A stretch of DNA of 13,808 nt from Candidatus Segatella caccae. Lineage in GTDB: Bacteria > Bacteroidota > Bacteroidia > Bacteroidales > Bacteroidaceae. This document shows positions 1 to 6,803 of this stretch, piece by piece (the stretch's first letter is position 1; the number at the start of each line of letters is the position of its first letter). The notes beneath the pieces were generated by a model. It was not told the origin of the DNA, did no database searches, and was given only the letters and a program-made list of their open reading frames with translations. The stretch covers positions 1-13,808 of the forward strand of contig USOQ01000065.1 in assembly GCA_900556395.1 (NCBI GenBank). Reading direction: 5' to 3'. The position numbers were made by a program, and so were the translations under genes.

Positions 1-17
1 TTTCTCAAAAGCGAGTG

Positions 18-48
18 CAAAAGTACAAACTATTTTTCAAACAAGCAA
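18..48 (-). promoter_or_regulatory. Leftward Bacteroidota-type promoter for a gene beyond the left edge
   Basis: Read on the minus strand, a -7 box TACTTTTG (plus-strand positions 18-25) lies 20 nt from a TTG (-33 element, 46-48). This matches the known Bacteroidota consensus TTG-N19-21-TAnnTTTG. Transcription would leave the window leftward, and the gene it serves is not visible. Confidence 0.55.
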
Positions 49-326
49 GAGATTCCGCAAAAAAGTTTGGAAATTAACAATTATTTAACAGTTCAAGGGC
101 GTTTCAGGAGGTTTTCCACTTCGTTCTCATTATAATATACACGTGAGGCACACGCAGCGCGTGTGCGCCCGCACAGGTGCATGCTGGGGAAGAAAAAAAA
201 GGAATACGGAAAGGTAAACCAAATTACAAAGTTTTCATGGGAGGTGCAAAGTGAATCAGGAAAACACAACCTGAAGGTGGAGAAACCACATCGAGCAGAA
301 AAGGCAAAAAACTGCCCCGAAAGACG
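49..326. other. Gene-free stretch with a GC-rich inverted-repeat cluster
   Basis: The open frames here have no recognisable domain, no promoter in front of them, and overlap each other on both strands, so I call no gene. The one distinctive element is at about 148-180. GCACACGC (148-155) and GCGTGTGC (159-166) form a perfect 8-bp stem with a 3-nt loop. GTGCG/CGCAC (163-167/170-174) forms an alternative stem that shares bases with the first. The local composition is much richer in G and C than the A-rich surroundings, and there is no T-run to make it a terminator. Confidence 0.5.
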
Positions 327-392
327 AACATACTTGCGATGGCCGATGAAAGTACTCTCAACTGCCAACGAAAGTACTTGCGATGGCCAACG
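327..392. repeat. Three tandem 22-bp repeat units
   Basis: Units lie at 327-348, 349-370 and 371-392. The first and third share the core TACTTGCGATGGCC. The second and third share AAAGTACT at the start and GCCAACG at the end. The third unit runs into an inverted copy of its own first half (391-403). The unit length is exactly 22 bp in each case. Translating this stretch gives arbitrary peptides in several frames, so it is better read as a DNA or RNA element than as coding sequence. Confidence 0.75.
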
Positions 393-410
393 CAAGTACT
401 TTCATTTTTT
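370..410 (+). terminator. Perfect 13-bp hairpin plus T-run, terminator-like
   Basis: GAAAGTACTTGCG (370-382) and CGCAAGTACTTTC (391-403) are exact reverse complements around an 8-nt loop. A six-T run follows at 405-410. By form this is an intrinsic terminator for rightward transcripts, yet no rightward gene precedes it. The leftward small gene at 448-732 runs into it from the other side, where there is no T-run. It may therefore be part of the repeat element, the end of an unrecognised small RNA, or a barrier to antisense transcription. Confidence 0.5.
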
Positions 411-447
411 AGGGGTGTTTGGACAATAAAATCAGTACGCCCACTTA

Positions 448-732
448 TCAAAGAAGAGAGATGCGTCCATCCTCGATATCAACTACCTTTTTACGTCGAG
501 CTACACCTATTATATAATGGGCTTCCTTGGACGAGCAATGAAAATAAGCCTTAACTACTTTAACCAACTCTTCTTTGCTCACAGAAGAAACACCATTCGC
601 ATATGCTTTACGGATAGCCTTCTCAATATCAGCCATCTTGTATTCATGATGACGCTTGTGAAGATACGAAAAAACAATAATAGCAAAAACTGCTATCAAA
701 ACCACGAAGAAGGTTAAAGTCGAATTGCTCAT
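448..732 (-). CDS. Small membrane-anchored protein of unknown function
   Basis: This 94-residue protein was not recognised as a named family. It has one strongly hydrophobic segment at about residues 7-24, followed at once by a basic patch (HKRHH, about 25-30), which predicts an N-in or signal-anchor topology by the positive-inside rule. The rest (about 33-94) looks like a small helical domain. It ends in a short basic and strand-like part with ARRKKVVDIEDG, reminiscent of a winged-helix fold, though this is only an impression. The ATG start places the hydrophobic segment at the N-terminus. The gene is divergent from the DASS transporter gene, with 236 bp between them, and a TATATTTG box on its strand could serve as its promoter. 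The function is not inferable from context. Confidence 0.7.
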   Translation of the reverse strand: MSNSTLTFFVVLIAVFAIIVFSYLHKRHHEYKMADIEKAIRKAYANGVSSVSKEELVKVVKAYFHCSSKEAHYIIGVARRKKVVDIEDGRISLL

Positions 733-808
733 GATATTTACAGTTAATAATGGTTTAATACATGGATATTTTCACTCACACAATGACAGTAAAATATATC
801 TGTCGCTG

Positions 809-816
809 CAAATATA
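809..816 (-). promoter_or_regulatory. Possible -7 box for the small membrane protein gene
   Basis: On the minus strand this reads TATATTTG, matching TAnnTTTG, 77 nt upstream of the ATG at 732. No TTG occurs at the expected 19-21 nt distance, so the -33 element is weak or missing. Confidence 0.35.
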
Positions 817-879
817 ATGATTTCTCTTCAAACTTCCATCTTCTTTACACAAAAAAAAGCAAAAAAAATATCAATTTCA

Positions 880-909
880 TTGCTATATCAAAAAATATAT
901 GTACTTTTG
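880..909 (+). promoter_or_regulatory. Promoter of the DASS transporter-coaW operon
   Basis: TTG (880-882) and TACTTTTG (902-909) are separated by 19 nt, a full match to the Bacteroidota housekeeping promoter. Transcription would start a few bases past 909, giving a leader of about 50-55 nt before the ATG at 969. Confidence 0.7.
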
Positions 910-968
910 CCACTAAACTAAATTAACTTAGTCGAAATCCATAAGAAACATAAAGAACCAATTATAAC

Positions 969-2438
969 ATGAAAGAAACTGTAAAGAAAGCATTGACAGG
1001 CGATTTTAATCGCAAAAAAGGGTTCATGTTCCTAATAACAGCCCTTTTTACTGCCGTGGTATGGAATCTTCCTATCGATTGTTTTGGCATAGACGGCCTT
1101 ACCGTAGTACAACAACGCATCATCGCCATCTTTGTCATGGCGGTTATGTTATGGCTCACAGAAGCTATACCAGCATGGGCGACCTCTGTTGTTATCATCT
1201 TTGTACTACTATTCGGTGCTTCCAACTCTGCCTTTAACATCATGCAAGGCTCAGAAGGCGAATATGGCAACCTGCTGGAATACCAAGGTATCATGGCCTG
1301 CTTTGCCGACCCTACCATCATCCTTTTCTTAGGAGGATTCATTATGGCTATCGCTGCTACCAAAAGTCGCCTCGACCTATTGATGGCCAAAACCCTCATT
1401 GCACCTTTTGGCAAACGCTCTGAAAATGTACTCTTAGGATTCATGCTCATCACTGGTATCTTCTCGATGTTTATATCCAACACCGCTACAGCTGCCATGA
1501 TGCTCACCTTCCTTACACCTGTGTTCAAGGCTCTACCTTCTAATGGAAAGGGACGTATAGCACTGACTATGGCCATCCCTATCGGAGCTAACTTAGGCGG
1601 TATGGGTACACCGATCGGCACGCCTCCTAACGCTTTCGCCTACAAGGTACTCACCGACCCCAACGGCTTAAATCTTGACATCGGTTTTGGAGACTGGATG
1701 ATGATTATGTGCCCAATGGTAATCATCATGCTCGTCATCGCATGGTTTATTATCCGAAAGATGTTCCCATTCTCACAAAAAACCATCGACTTAAAGATAG
1801 AAGGCGAAATCGAGTTTAACTGGCGAACAATTGTAGTGGCAGGAACCTTTATTCTTACCATTCTGTTATGGATTTTCGGTAAGAAATACTTCGGTATCAA
1901 CGCCAACACAGTAGCCATGCTTCCTATCGCTGTATTTGCCTTTACAGGCGTCATTACAGCCAACGACTTAAAGGAGATCGACTGGGCGGTAATCTGGATG
2001 GTAGCAGGTGGTTTTGCACTTGGACTTGCTATGAATGGAACAGGACTTGCAGAGGCTGCCGTTAAGAGTATTCCTTTTGGCGAATTCAACCCAATTGTCA
2101 TCATGGTGGTGTCAGGACTGGTATGCTTCTCGCTCAGTAACTTTATCAGCAATACCGCAACAGCAGCCTTGCTGATACCTATCCTTACTGTAGTTTGTGC
2201 AGGTATGGGACAATCACTCGACAGCATAGGTGGCACATCTACCATCATTATTGGTGTGGCTGTAGCAGCATCTTGCGCCATGTCATTACCAATCTCTACA
2301 CCTCCTAATGCTATCGCCTACTCCACAGGATTGATTCAACAAACTGACATGGTGAAGGCAGGTTTCAGCATCGGTGTCATCAGTATGATTTTTGGCTATG
2401 CAGTACTGATCGCTTTCTGCAAGATGGGAGTCTTGTAA
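969..2438 (+). CDS. DASS/SLC13 (INDY-type) sodium:anion symporter
   Basis: This is a 489-residue inner-membrane transporter of the divalent anion:sodium symporter family, whose members import dicarboxylates, citrate or sulfate with sodium. The hallmark inverted-repeat architecture is visible. SNT motifs in the context ISNTATAA occur at S170-T172 and S394-T396. Each is followed by a TPPNA loop: GTPIGTPPNA at about 213-222 and STPPNA at about 443-448. In the VcINDY structure, the SNT and following loops bind sodium and substrate. Many hydrophobic segments fill the remainder, and the length is normal for the family. Exact substrate cannot be told from sequence; dicarboxylate is the family default. 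The gene has a consensus promoter upstream and lies 29 nt before the pantothenate kinase gene, so the two are probably co-transcribed. Confidence 0.88.
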   Translation: MKETVKKALTGDFNRKKGFMFLITALFTAVVWNLPIDCFGIDGLTVVQQRIIAIFVMAVMLWLTEAIPAWATSVVIIFVLLFGASNSAFNIMQGSEGEYGNLLEYQGIMACFADPTIILFLGGFIMAIAATKSRLDLLMAKTLIAPFGKRSENVLLGFMLITGIFSMFISNTATAAMMLTFLTPVFKALPSNGKGRIALTMAIPIGANLGGMGTPIGTPPNAFAYKVLTDPNGLNLDIGFGDWMMIMCPMVIIMLVIAWFIIRKMFPFSQKTIDLKIEGEIEFNWRTIVVAGTFILTILLWIFGKKYFGINANTVAMLPIAVFAFTGVITANDLKEIDWAVIWMVAGGFALGLAMNGTGLAEAAVKSIPFGEFNPIVIMVVSGLVCFSLSNFISNTATAALLIPILTVVCAGMGQSLDSIGGTSTIIIGVAVAASCAMSLPISTPPNAIAYSTGLIQQTDMVKAGFSIGVISMIFGYAVLIAFCKMGVL

Positions 2439-2467
2439 GCAACAAGTTAAGAAACACATCCTCATAT

Positions 2468-3301
2468 ATGAAGAAAATTGTAATCGGAATCGATGTCGGA
2501 ATTTCAACAACAAAGATTGTAGGCATCGACGAAAAAGGACTGGTAATAAGTCCCATCCGCATCAAGGCCACAGACCCCATCACTTCACTCTACGGTGCCT
2601 TTGGCAAGTATCTACACGACAACAAAATAAAACTGGACGAAGTAGAACACGTTATGCTCACAGGCGTAGGAGCAGCCTATATAGATGAACGCATTTATGG
2701 TTTGCCTACCTCAAAGAGCGAAGAATTCATCGCTGATGGTTTGGGAGCTAAATACGAAAGCAAACTGGACCGCATGATTGTAGTAAGCATGGGAACAGGA
2801 ACCTCTTTGGTAAAATGCGACGGAGAAAGCATCAAGCACATCGGAGGCATCGGTATAGGCGGAGGTACTCTTGCTGGCTTAAGCCGCATTATGCTCAAGA
2901 CCGACGACGTGAAACAGATAACTAATCTGGCAAAAGATGGTGATGTATCAAAAATCAACCTTCTAATCAAAGACATCAGTGCTCAACCACTGCCAGGACT
3001 TCCTATGAGTGCTGTTGCATCACTCTTCAGCAACGCCAAGGCCAATGCTTCCAGAGAAGACATTGCAAAGGGACTTATCTGGATGGTGCTGCAATGTATT
3101 GGCTCTGCCACCATTCTGTCTTCACTCGAGTCAGGCATCAAAGACTTTGTTCTTATAGGCAACCTATCACTCTTGCCATTATGCAGGGAAGTCTATCCTG
3201 CCATGGAGAAAGTATATGGAGTGAGATTCCACGTACCAAAATACTCGGAATTCTGTACCGCTATAGGTGCAGCTCTCGACTATAAACGCCAACAGAAATA
3301 G
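2468..3301 (+). CDS. coaW: Type II pantothenate kinase (CoaW-like)
   Basis: This 277-residue cytoplasmic ASKHA-fold kinase is predicted to phosphorylate pantothenate with ATP, the first step of coenzyme A synthesis. It shows the family's motifs in order: phosphate-binding GIDVGISTTK near the N-terminus (residues 7-16), the region around E86 in KSEEFIADGLG (aligning with the catalytic Glu region VEFDAASQGLG of Staphylococcus aureus CoaW), SMGTGTS at 107-113, GGIGIGGGT at 126-134, and a C-terminal AIGAAL. Length matches bacterial CoaW (about 265-280). Type II enzymes are less expected in Bacteroidota than the type III enzyme CoaX, so a related small-molecule kinase activity is possible. It lies 29 nt downstream of the DASS symporter gene and is followed by a strong terminator. 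Confidence 0.85.
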   Translation: MKKIVIGIDVGISTTKIVGIDEKGLVISPIRIKATDPITSLYGAFGKYLHDNKIKLDEVEHVMLTGVGAAYIDERIYGLPTSKSEEFIADGLGAKYESKLDRMIVVSMGTGTSLVKCDGESIKHIGGIGIGGGTLAGLSRIMLKTDDVKQITNLAKDGDVSKINLLIKDISAQPLPGLPMSAVASLFSNAKANASREDIAKGLIWMVLQCIGSATILSSLESGIKDFVLIGNLSLLPLCREVYPAMEKVYGVRFHVPKYSEFCTAIGAALDYKRQQK

Positions 3302-3371
3302 ACACAAAAACACATCAAAATAAGTCCTAACACAGCACTACCAACGTAAAAGGACTGAGACACAAGAAGTT

Positions 3372-3421
3372 AATCGTTTTGGACAACCATAGTTTTACAG
3401 AGTTATCCAAAACGATTTTTT
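3372..3421 (+). terminator. Rho-independent terminator of the transporter-coaW operon
   Basis: The left arm 3372-3387 and right arm 3402-3417 pair over 16 positions with a single mismatch (C3384/A3405), around a 14-nt loop. Six Ts follow (3416-3421). It lies 70 nt past the coaW stop. The arms themselves contain the GTTATCCAAAACG motif that recurs upstream of nrdD. Confidence 0.85.
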
Positions 3422-3522
3422 ATATACCTGAATATCAACGACTTGACATATTTTAACACAAGAAAAGTTATCCAAAACGTACAACTTTGAGATAACTTTA
3501 CTATCTTTGCATTGTCCAAAAC
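3375..3522. repeat. Four copies of a TT(A/G)TCCAAAAC motif upstream of nrdD
   Basis: GTTATCCAAAACG occurs exactly at 3402-3414 and 3467-3479. A one-mismatch inverted copy is at 3375-3387 and a shorter copy, TTGTCCAAAAC, is at 3512-3522. The first two form the coaW terminator stem. The third and fourth flank the probable nrdD promoter. The 300-base gap between coaW and nrdD contains no gene; these elements and the promoter account for most of its visible structure. Confidence 0.7.
3464..3509 (+). promoter_or_regulatory. Probable nrdDG promoter with an operator-like inverted repeat
   Basis: A -7 box TATCTTTG lies at 3502-3509, but no TTG lies 19-21 nt upstream. Instead an inverted repeat occupies that place: AAAGTTATCCAAA (3464-3476) pairs with 3486-3499 (TTTG, one extra A, GATAACTTT), with nine bases between. 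A promoter lacking a -33 box and carrying a palindrome at that position is typical of regulated genes, which suits an anaerobiosis- or dNTP-controlled reductase. The leader to the ATG at 3602 is about 85-90 nt. The palindrome does not resemble the NrdR box as I know it. Confidence 0.5.
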
Positions 3523-3601
3523 AAAGGAATTAAGACCTCTTTTTGACGTAATAAATTAGTATTAAGCAAATTAAATACATACCTTAAAGTAAAACAAGAA
3601 A

Positions 3602-5824
3602 ATGATACAAACTGTAGTTAAGCGTGACGGACGCATCGTTGGTTTCAACGAACAAAAAATCATGGCAGCAATCCGCAAGGCAATGCTCCACACAGACAAG
3701 GGAGAAGACATCGCCCTCATTGAGCAAATCACAGACCACGTAGCCTATCGTGGTAAGAGCCAGATGAGCGTAGAAGCTATTCAGGACGCTGTAGAAATGG
3801 AGCTCATGAAAAGTGCCCGTAAAGACGTGGCACAACGCTACATTGCTTACCGCAACCAGCGCAGCATCGCACGCAAGGCAAAGACACGCGACGTATTCAT
3901 GAGTATTGTAAATGCTAAAAATAACGATATCACTCGTGAAAACGCCAACATGAATGCCGACACCCCTGCCGGTATGATGATGAAGTTTGCTTCTGAAACA
4001 ACAAAACCCTTCGTTGACGACTATCTCCTGAGCGAGGAGTCGCGCGACGCCGTCATGCACAACTACCTCCATATACACGACAAAGACTATTATCCCACAA
4101 AGAGTCTTACTTGTGTGCAGCACCCACTCGATGTCATCCTTAACCACGGTTTTACAGCAGGACATGGCTCCAGCCGCCCTGCCAAACGCATAGAGACAGC
4201 AGCCGTACTGGCATGTATCTCTCTGGAGACTTGCCAAAATGAGATGCACGGAGGTCAGGCCATTCCTGCATTCGACTTCTATCTGGCTCCTTATGTACGC
4301 ATGTCATATCAGGAAGAAGTCAGAAATCTGGAGAAACTCACAGGCAAGGATTTAAAACACCTATATAATATAGAAATCAACGATTACCTGTTCAAAGACC
4401 TTGATGGTATGGAAGGCGATGCACGCTTGGAGCAGCACGCTATCAACAAGACGGTCAACCGCGTGCATCAGGCCATGGAAGCTTTCATTCACAACATGAA
4501 CACCATACACTCACGCGGCGGCAATCAAGTGGTATTCTCATCCATCAACTACGGAACTGACACCAGTGCCGAGGGACGTTGCATCATGCGCGAAATCATG
4601 GAAAGTACCTACGAAGGTGTAGGAAATGGAGAAACCGCTATCTTCCCTATTCAGATTTGGAAAAAGAAACGTGGCGTTAACTATCTGCCCGAAGATCGCA
4701 ACTACGACCTGTATCAGTTGGCATGCAAGGTAACTGCTCGTCGCTTCTTCCCTAACTTCCTTAACCTCGATGCTACATACAACCAGAATGAGAAATGGCA
4801 TGCAGATGACCCTGAGCGCTACAAATGGGAAATCGCTACCATGGGTTGCCGTACACGTGTGTTCGAAGATCGCTGGGGCGAAAAGACAAGTATAGCACGT
4901 GGAAACCTCAGTTTCTCTACTATCAATATCGTCAAGCTCGCCATCGAGTGCATGGGCATAGAGAACAAGAAGCAACGCATAGATATGTTCTTTGCCAAAC
5001 TGGATAATATCTTACAGATAACAGCTAAACAACTCGACGAACGTTTCCAGTTCCAAAAGACAGCTATGGCAAAGCAGTTCCCACTGCTGATGAAATACCT
5101 ATGGGTAGGAGCAGAAAAACTTAAACCAGAAGAGAGTATAGAAAGTGTCATCAACCATGGCACCTTAGGTATTGGATTCATTGGTCTGGCAGAATGTCTT
5201 GTAGCCTTGATAGGCCATCACCATGGCGAAAGTGAGGAGGCTCAAGAACTCGGACTGAAGATTGTGACTTACATGCGCGACAGAGCCAACGGATTCAGCG
5301 AAGAATATCACCACAATTACTCTATACTTGCTACACCTGCAGAAGGTCTTAGCGGCAAATTCACAAAGAAAGACCGTAAAGAGTTTGGTATCATCCCGGG
5401 GGTAACCGATCGCGACTACTATACTAATTCAAACCACGTTCCTGTATACTACAAGTGCTCAGCACTTAAAAAAGCACAGGTTGAAGCTCCATATCACGAC
5501 CTCACACGTGGTGGACACATCTTCTACGTAGAGATAGATGGTGACGCTACACACAACCCTTCAGTCATCTCGAGCGTTGTCGACATGATGGACAAATATA
5601 ATATGGGCTATGGTTCTGTAAACCACAACCGCAATCGTTGTCTTGACTGTGGATACGAAAATGCTGAAGCTAACTTGGAAGTATGCCCTAAATGCGGTAG
5701 CCACCATATCGACAAGCTACAACGTATCACAGGCTACCTGGTGGGCACTACCGATCGTTGGAATAGTGGCAAGCTCGCCGAATTGCACGACCGCGTAGTA
5801 CACATCGAATCACCCAAGAAATAA
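3602..5824 (+). CDS. nrdD: Anaerobic (class III) ribonucleoside-triphosphate reductase
   Basis: This 740-residue glycyl-radical enzyme reduces ribonucleoside triphosphates to dNTPs in anoxic conditions. The N-terminal ATP-cone (about 2-93, starting IQTVVKRDGRIVGFNEQKI) mediates allosteric control. C171 (LTCVQHP) and C416 (MGCRTRV) fit the two catalytic-pocket cysteines that in Escherichia coli are C175 and the thiyl-radical C384. C680, C683, C695 and C698 form the C-terminal zinc site. The glycyl radical site is G711 in RITGYL. Every key residue is present. The spacing C416-G711 (295) closely matches the E. coli enzyme. NrdG follows 45 nt later and supplies activation. The start is an ATG directly before the ATP-cone. 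Class III reductases with this organisation are known and structurally characterised from Prevotella. Confidence 0.97.
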   Translation: MIQTVVKRDGRIVGFNEQKIMAAIRKAMLHTDKGEDIALIEQITDHVAYRGKSQMSVEAIQDAVEMELMKSARKDVAQRYIAYRNQRSIARKAKTRDVFMSIVNAKNNDITRENANMNADTPAGMMMKFASETTKPFVDDYLLSEESRDAVMHNYLHIHDKDYYPTKSLTCVQHPLDVILNHGFTAGHGSSRPAKRIETAAVLACISLETCQNEMHGGQAIPAFDFYLAPYVRMSYQEEVRNLEKLTGKDLKHLYNIEINDYLFKDLDGMEGDARLEQHAINKTVNRVHQAMEAFIHNMNTIHSRGGNQVVFSSINYGTDTSAEGRCIMREIMESTYEGVGNGETAIFPIQIWKKKRGVNYLPEDRNYDLYQLACKVTARRFFPNFLNLDATYNQNEKWHADDPERYKWEIATMGCRTRVFEDRWGEKTSIARGNLSFSTINIVKLAIECMGIENKKQRIDMFFAKLDNILQITAKQLDERFQFQKTAMAKQFPLLMKYLWVGAEKLKPEESIESVINHGTLGIGFIGLAECLVALIGHHHGESEEAQELGLKIVTYMRDRANGFSEEYHHNYSILATPAEGLSGKFTKKDRKEFGIIPGVTDRDYYTNSNHVPVYYKCSALKKAQVEAPYHDLTRGGHIFYVEIDGDATHNPSVISSVVDMMDKYNMGYGSVNHNRNRCLDCGYENAEANLEVCPKCGSHHIDKLQRITGYLVGTTDRWNSGKLAELHDRVVHIESPKK

Positions 5825-5869
5825 AGACGGGAATATAAAACTATTTAATAGATAACATTGTATAAAAAG

Positions 5870-6385
5870 ATGATTAGCATATTAAGCATCATACACGACA
5901 CTATGGTAGACGGTCCGGGATTCCGGACCGCTATCTATTGTGCCGGTTGCCCCAATCACTGTCCAAGATGTCATAACCCACAATCTTGGGACATTCAGAA
6001 CGGAACCATGACATCTACAGACGAAATCATGAAAGAAATCATGAGCGACCCCTTTGCCAATGTTACGTTCACTGGCGGCGACCCTATGTTCCAACCTGAG
6101 GGATTCAAAGAACTTGCACAAGAAATACATAAGGCAAGTAATAAAACTATTTGGTGCTATACAGGATATAAATTCGAGAACTTACAGAAAAACCCACAAC
6201 AACTTGCTCTGCTACAACAAATCGACGTATTGGTAGATGGCCCCTTCATCGAAGCCTTGCGCGACAAAGACCTCTTCTTCCGTGGCAGCAGCAACCAGCG
6301 CATCATCAACGTTAGAAAATCGCTGGAATCAGGAAAAGTCGTAGAACTTAATCTTACTACCGACAATCCGAACCCACAACTTTAA
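5870..6385 (+). CDS. nrdG: Anaerobic ribonucleotide reductase activating protein (radical SAM)
   Basis: This protein of about 171 residues generates the glycyl radical on NrdD by reductive cleavage of S-adenosylmethionine. It carries the radical-SAM cluster motif CX3CX2C at C27, C31 and C34 (GCPNHCPRCHNP), a DGPGFRT stretch just before it as in other activases, and TGGDPM, the SAM-binding GGD/GGE motif. I chose ATG 5870 because it leaves the usual short N-terminus before the conserved core. A TTG at 5858 would add four residues (MYKK) and cannot be excluded. The gene follows nrdD by 45 nt, so an operon is very likely. An unusually GC-rich perfect hairpin lies in the coding sequence at 5911-5930. 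The stop codon overlaps the stop of the convergent folK-like gene. Confidence 0.95.
   Translation: MISILSIIHDTMVDGPGFRTAIYCAGCPNHCPRCHNPQSWDIQNGTMTSTDEIMKEIMSDPFANVTFTGGDPMFQPEGFKELAQEIHKASNKTIWCYTGYKFENLQKNPQQLALLQQIDVLVDGPFIEALRDKDLFFRGSSNQRIINVRKSLESGKVVELNLTTDNPNPQL
5911..5930 (+). other. Perfect GC-rich hairpin inside nrdG
   Basis: CGGTCCGG (5911-5918) and CCGGACCG (5923-5930) pair perfectly with a GATT tetraloop, about 40 nt into the coding sequence and over the conserved DGPGFRT codons. It uses CCG and CGG codons, which look uncommon in this window. It could affect mRNA stability or nrdG translation, or be incidental. Confidence 0.6.
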
Positions 6386-6789
6386 TCTACGCCAGACATA
6401 GCAACATGAGCTGTGTCTTTCAATTCTGTCATCAACAAATCCACATAGTCACGTTGCCAATCATTCAGATGGCAACGTTCATTGCCATAAAGTAACAAAT
6501 CAACATCTATCACAACACGCTCATTCATCTTATCTTCTGGTTTACGCCCGCATAATCTCTCAATACGCTTCAGTTCGTCTTCAACACGTTGAAGCGACCA
6601 AGGTGTATAAGCCAATACCAACATATTAAGAAAACGAGAAGAAGACTTCATTCCTATAGGCTTAGTCCACATACGTCGAGTAAGCCAAACTTCACCAAAT
6701 GTTTGCTTAAGAAAACCGACAGCCTGCTCTATATGTTGTTCAGGAAGCGTATTAGATCCCAGTGAAATGATAATTTTTGTCACAATCAT
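6382..6789 (-). CDS. folK: FolK-like HPPK (short, partly degenerate)
   Basis: This 135-residue protein resembles 6-hydroxymethyl-7,8-dihydropterin pyrophosphokinase, which transfers pyrophosphate from ATP in folate synthesis. Seen in sequence: ISLGSN at 8-13; the TKPIGM..SS.FLN stretch at 42-55 (family pattern T.P.G..dQ..FlN); IERLCGRK at 76-83; and RVVIDVDLLLYG at 91-102, where D95 and D97 correspond to the two magnesium-binding Asp residues of E. coli HPPK. It is shorter than the E. coli enzyme (about 159). The usual PHP near the C-terminus is replaced by NDW before the RDYV segment, and the expected Gln before FLN is Ser/Arg. It may be a fast-evolving functional HPPK or a homologue with a changed role. 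The ATG at 6789 sits eight codons before SLGSN-type motif, as expected. Confidence 0.78.
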   Translation of the reverse strand: MIVTKIIISLGSNTLPEQHIEQAVGFLKQTFGEVWLTRRMWTKPIGMKSSSRFLNMLVLAYTPWSLQRVEDELKRIERLCGRKPEDKMNERVVIDVDLLLYGNERCHLNDWQRDYVDLLMTELKDTAHVAMSGVD

Positions 6790-6803
6790 TGCATATTTTT
6801 ATT

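Noticed and set aside
327..403. CRISPR array
   Set aside because: The units are directly adjacent without unique spacers of similar length, and no cas gene is present.
93..451. Several open reading frames of 70-100 codons on both strands across the 22-bp repeats
   Set aside because: They overlap each other, arise from the repeat itself, have no domain and no promoter, and their peptides are low-information echoes of the repeat unit.
962..2281. Long leftward open frames (219 and 213 codons) opposite the DASS symporter
   Set aside because: They lie entirely opposite a strongly supported membrane protein gene, and their composition mirrors that gene's codons.
4039..4048. GTCGCGCGAC palindrome inside nrdD
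   Set aside because: It is short, lies within conserved coding sequence, and is easily explained by codon choice.
3584..4249. 221-codon leftward open frame opposite nrdD
   Set aside because: It is antisense to the ATP-cone and start of nrdD, with a Cys- and His-rich sequence that has no family resemblance.
5858..5869. TTG start for nrdG giving four extra residues
   Set aside because: ATG 5870 gives the usual NrdG N-terminus. The TTG remains possible but has no supporting ribosome-binding sequence.
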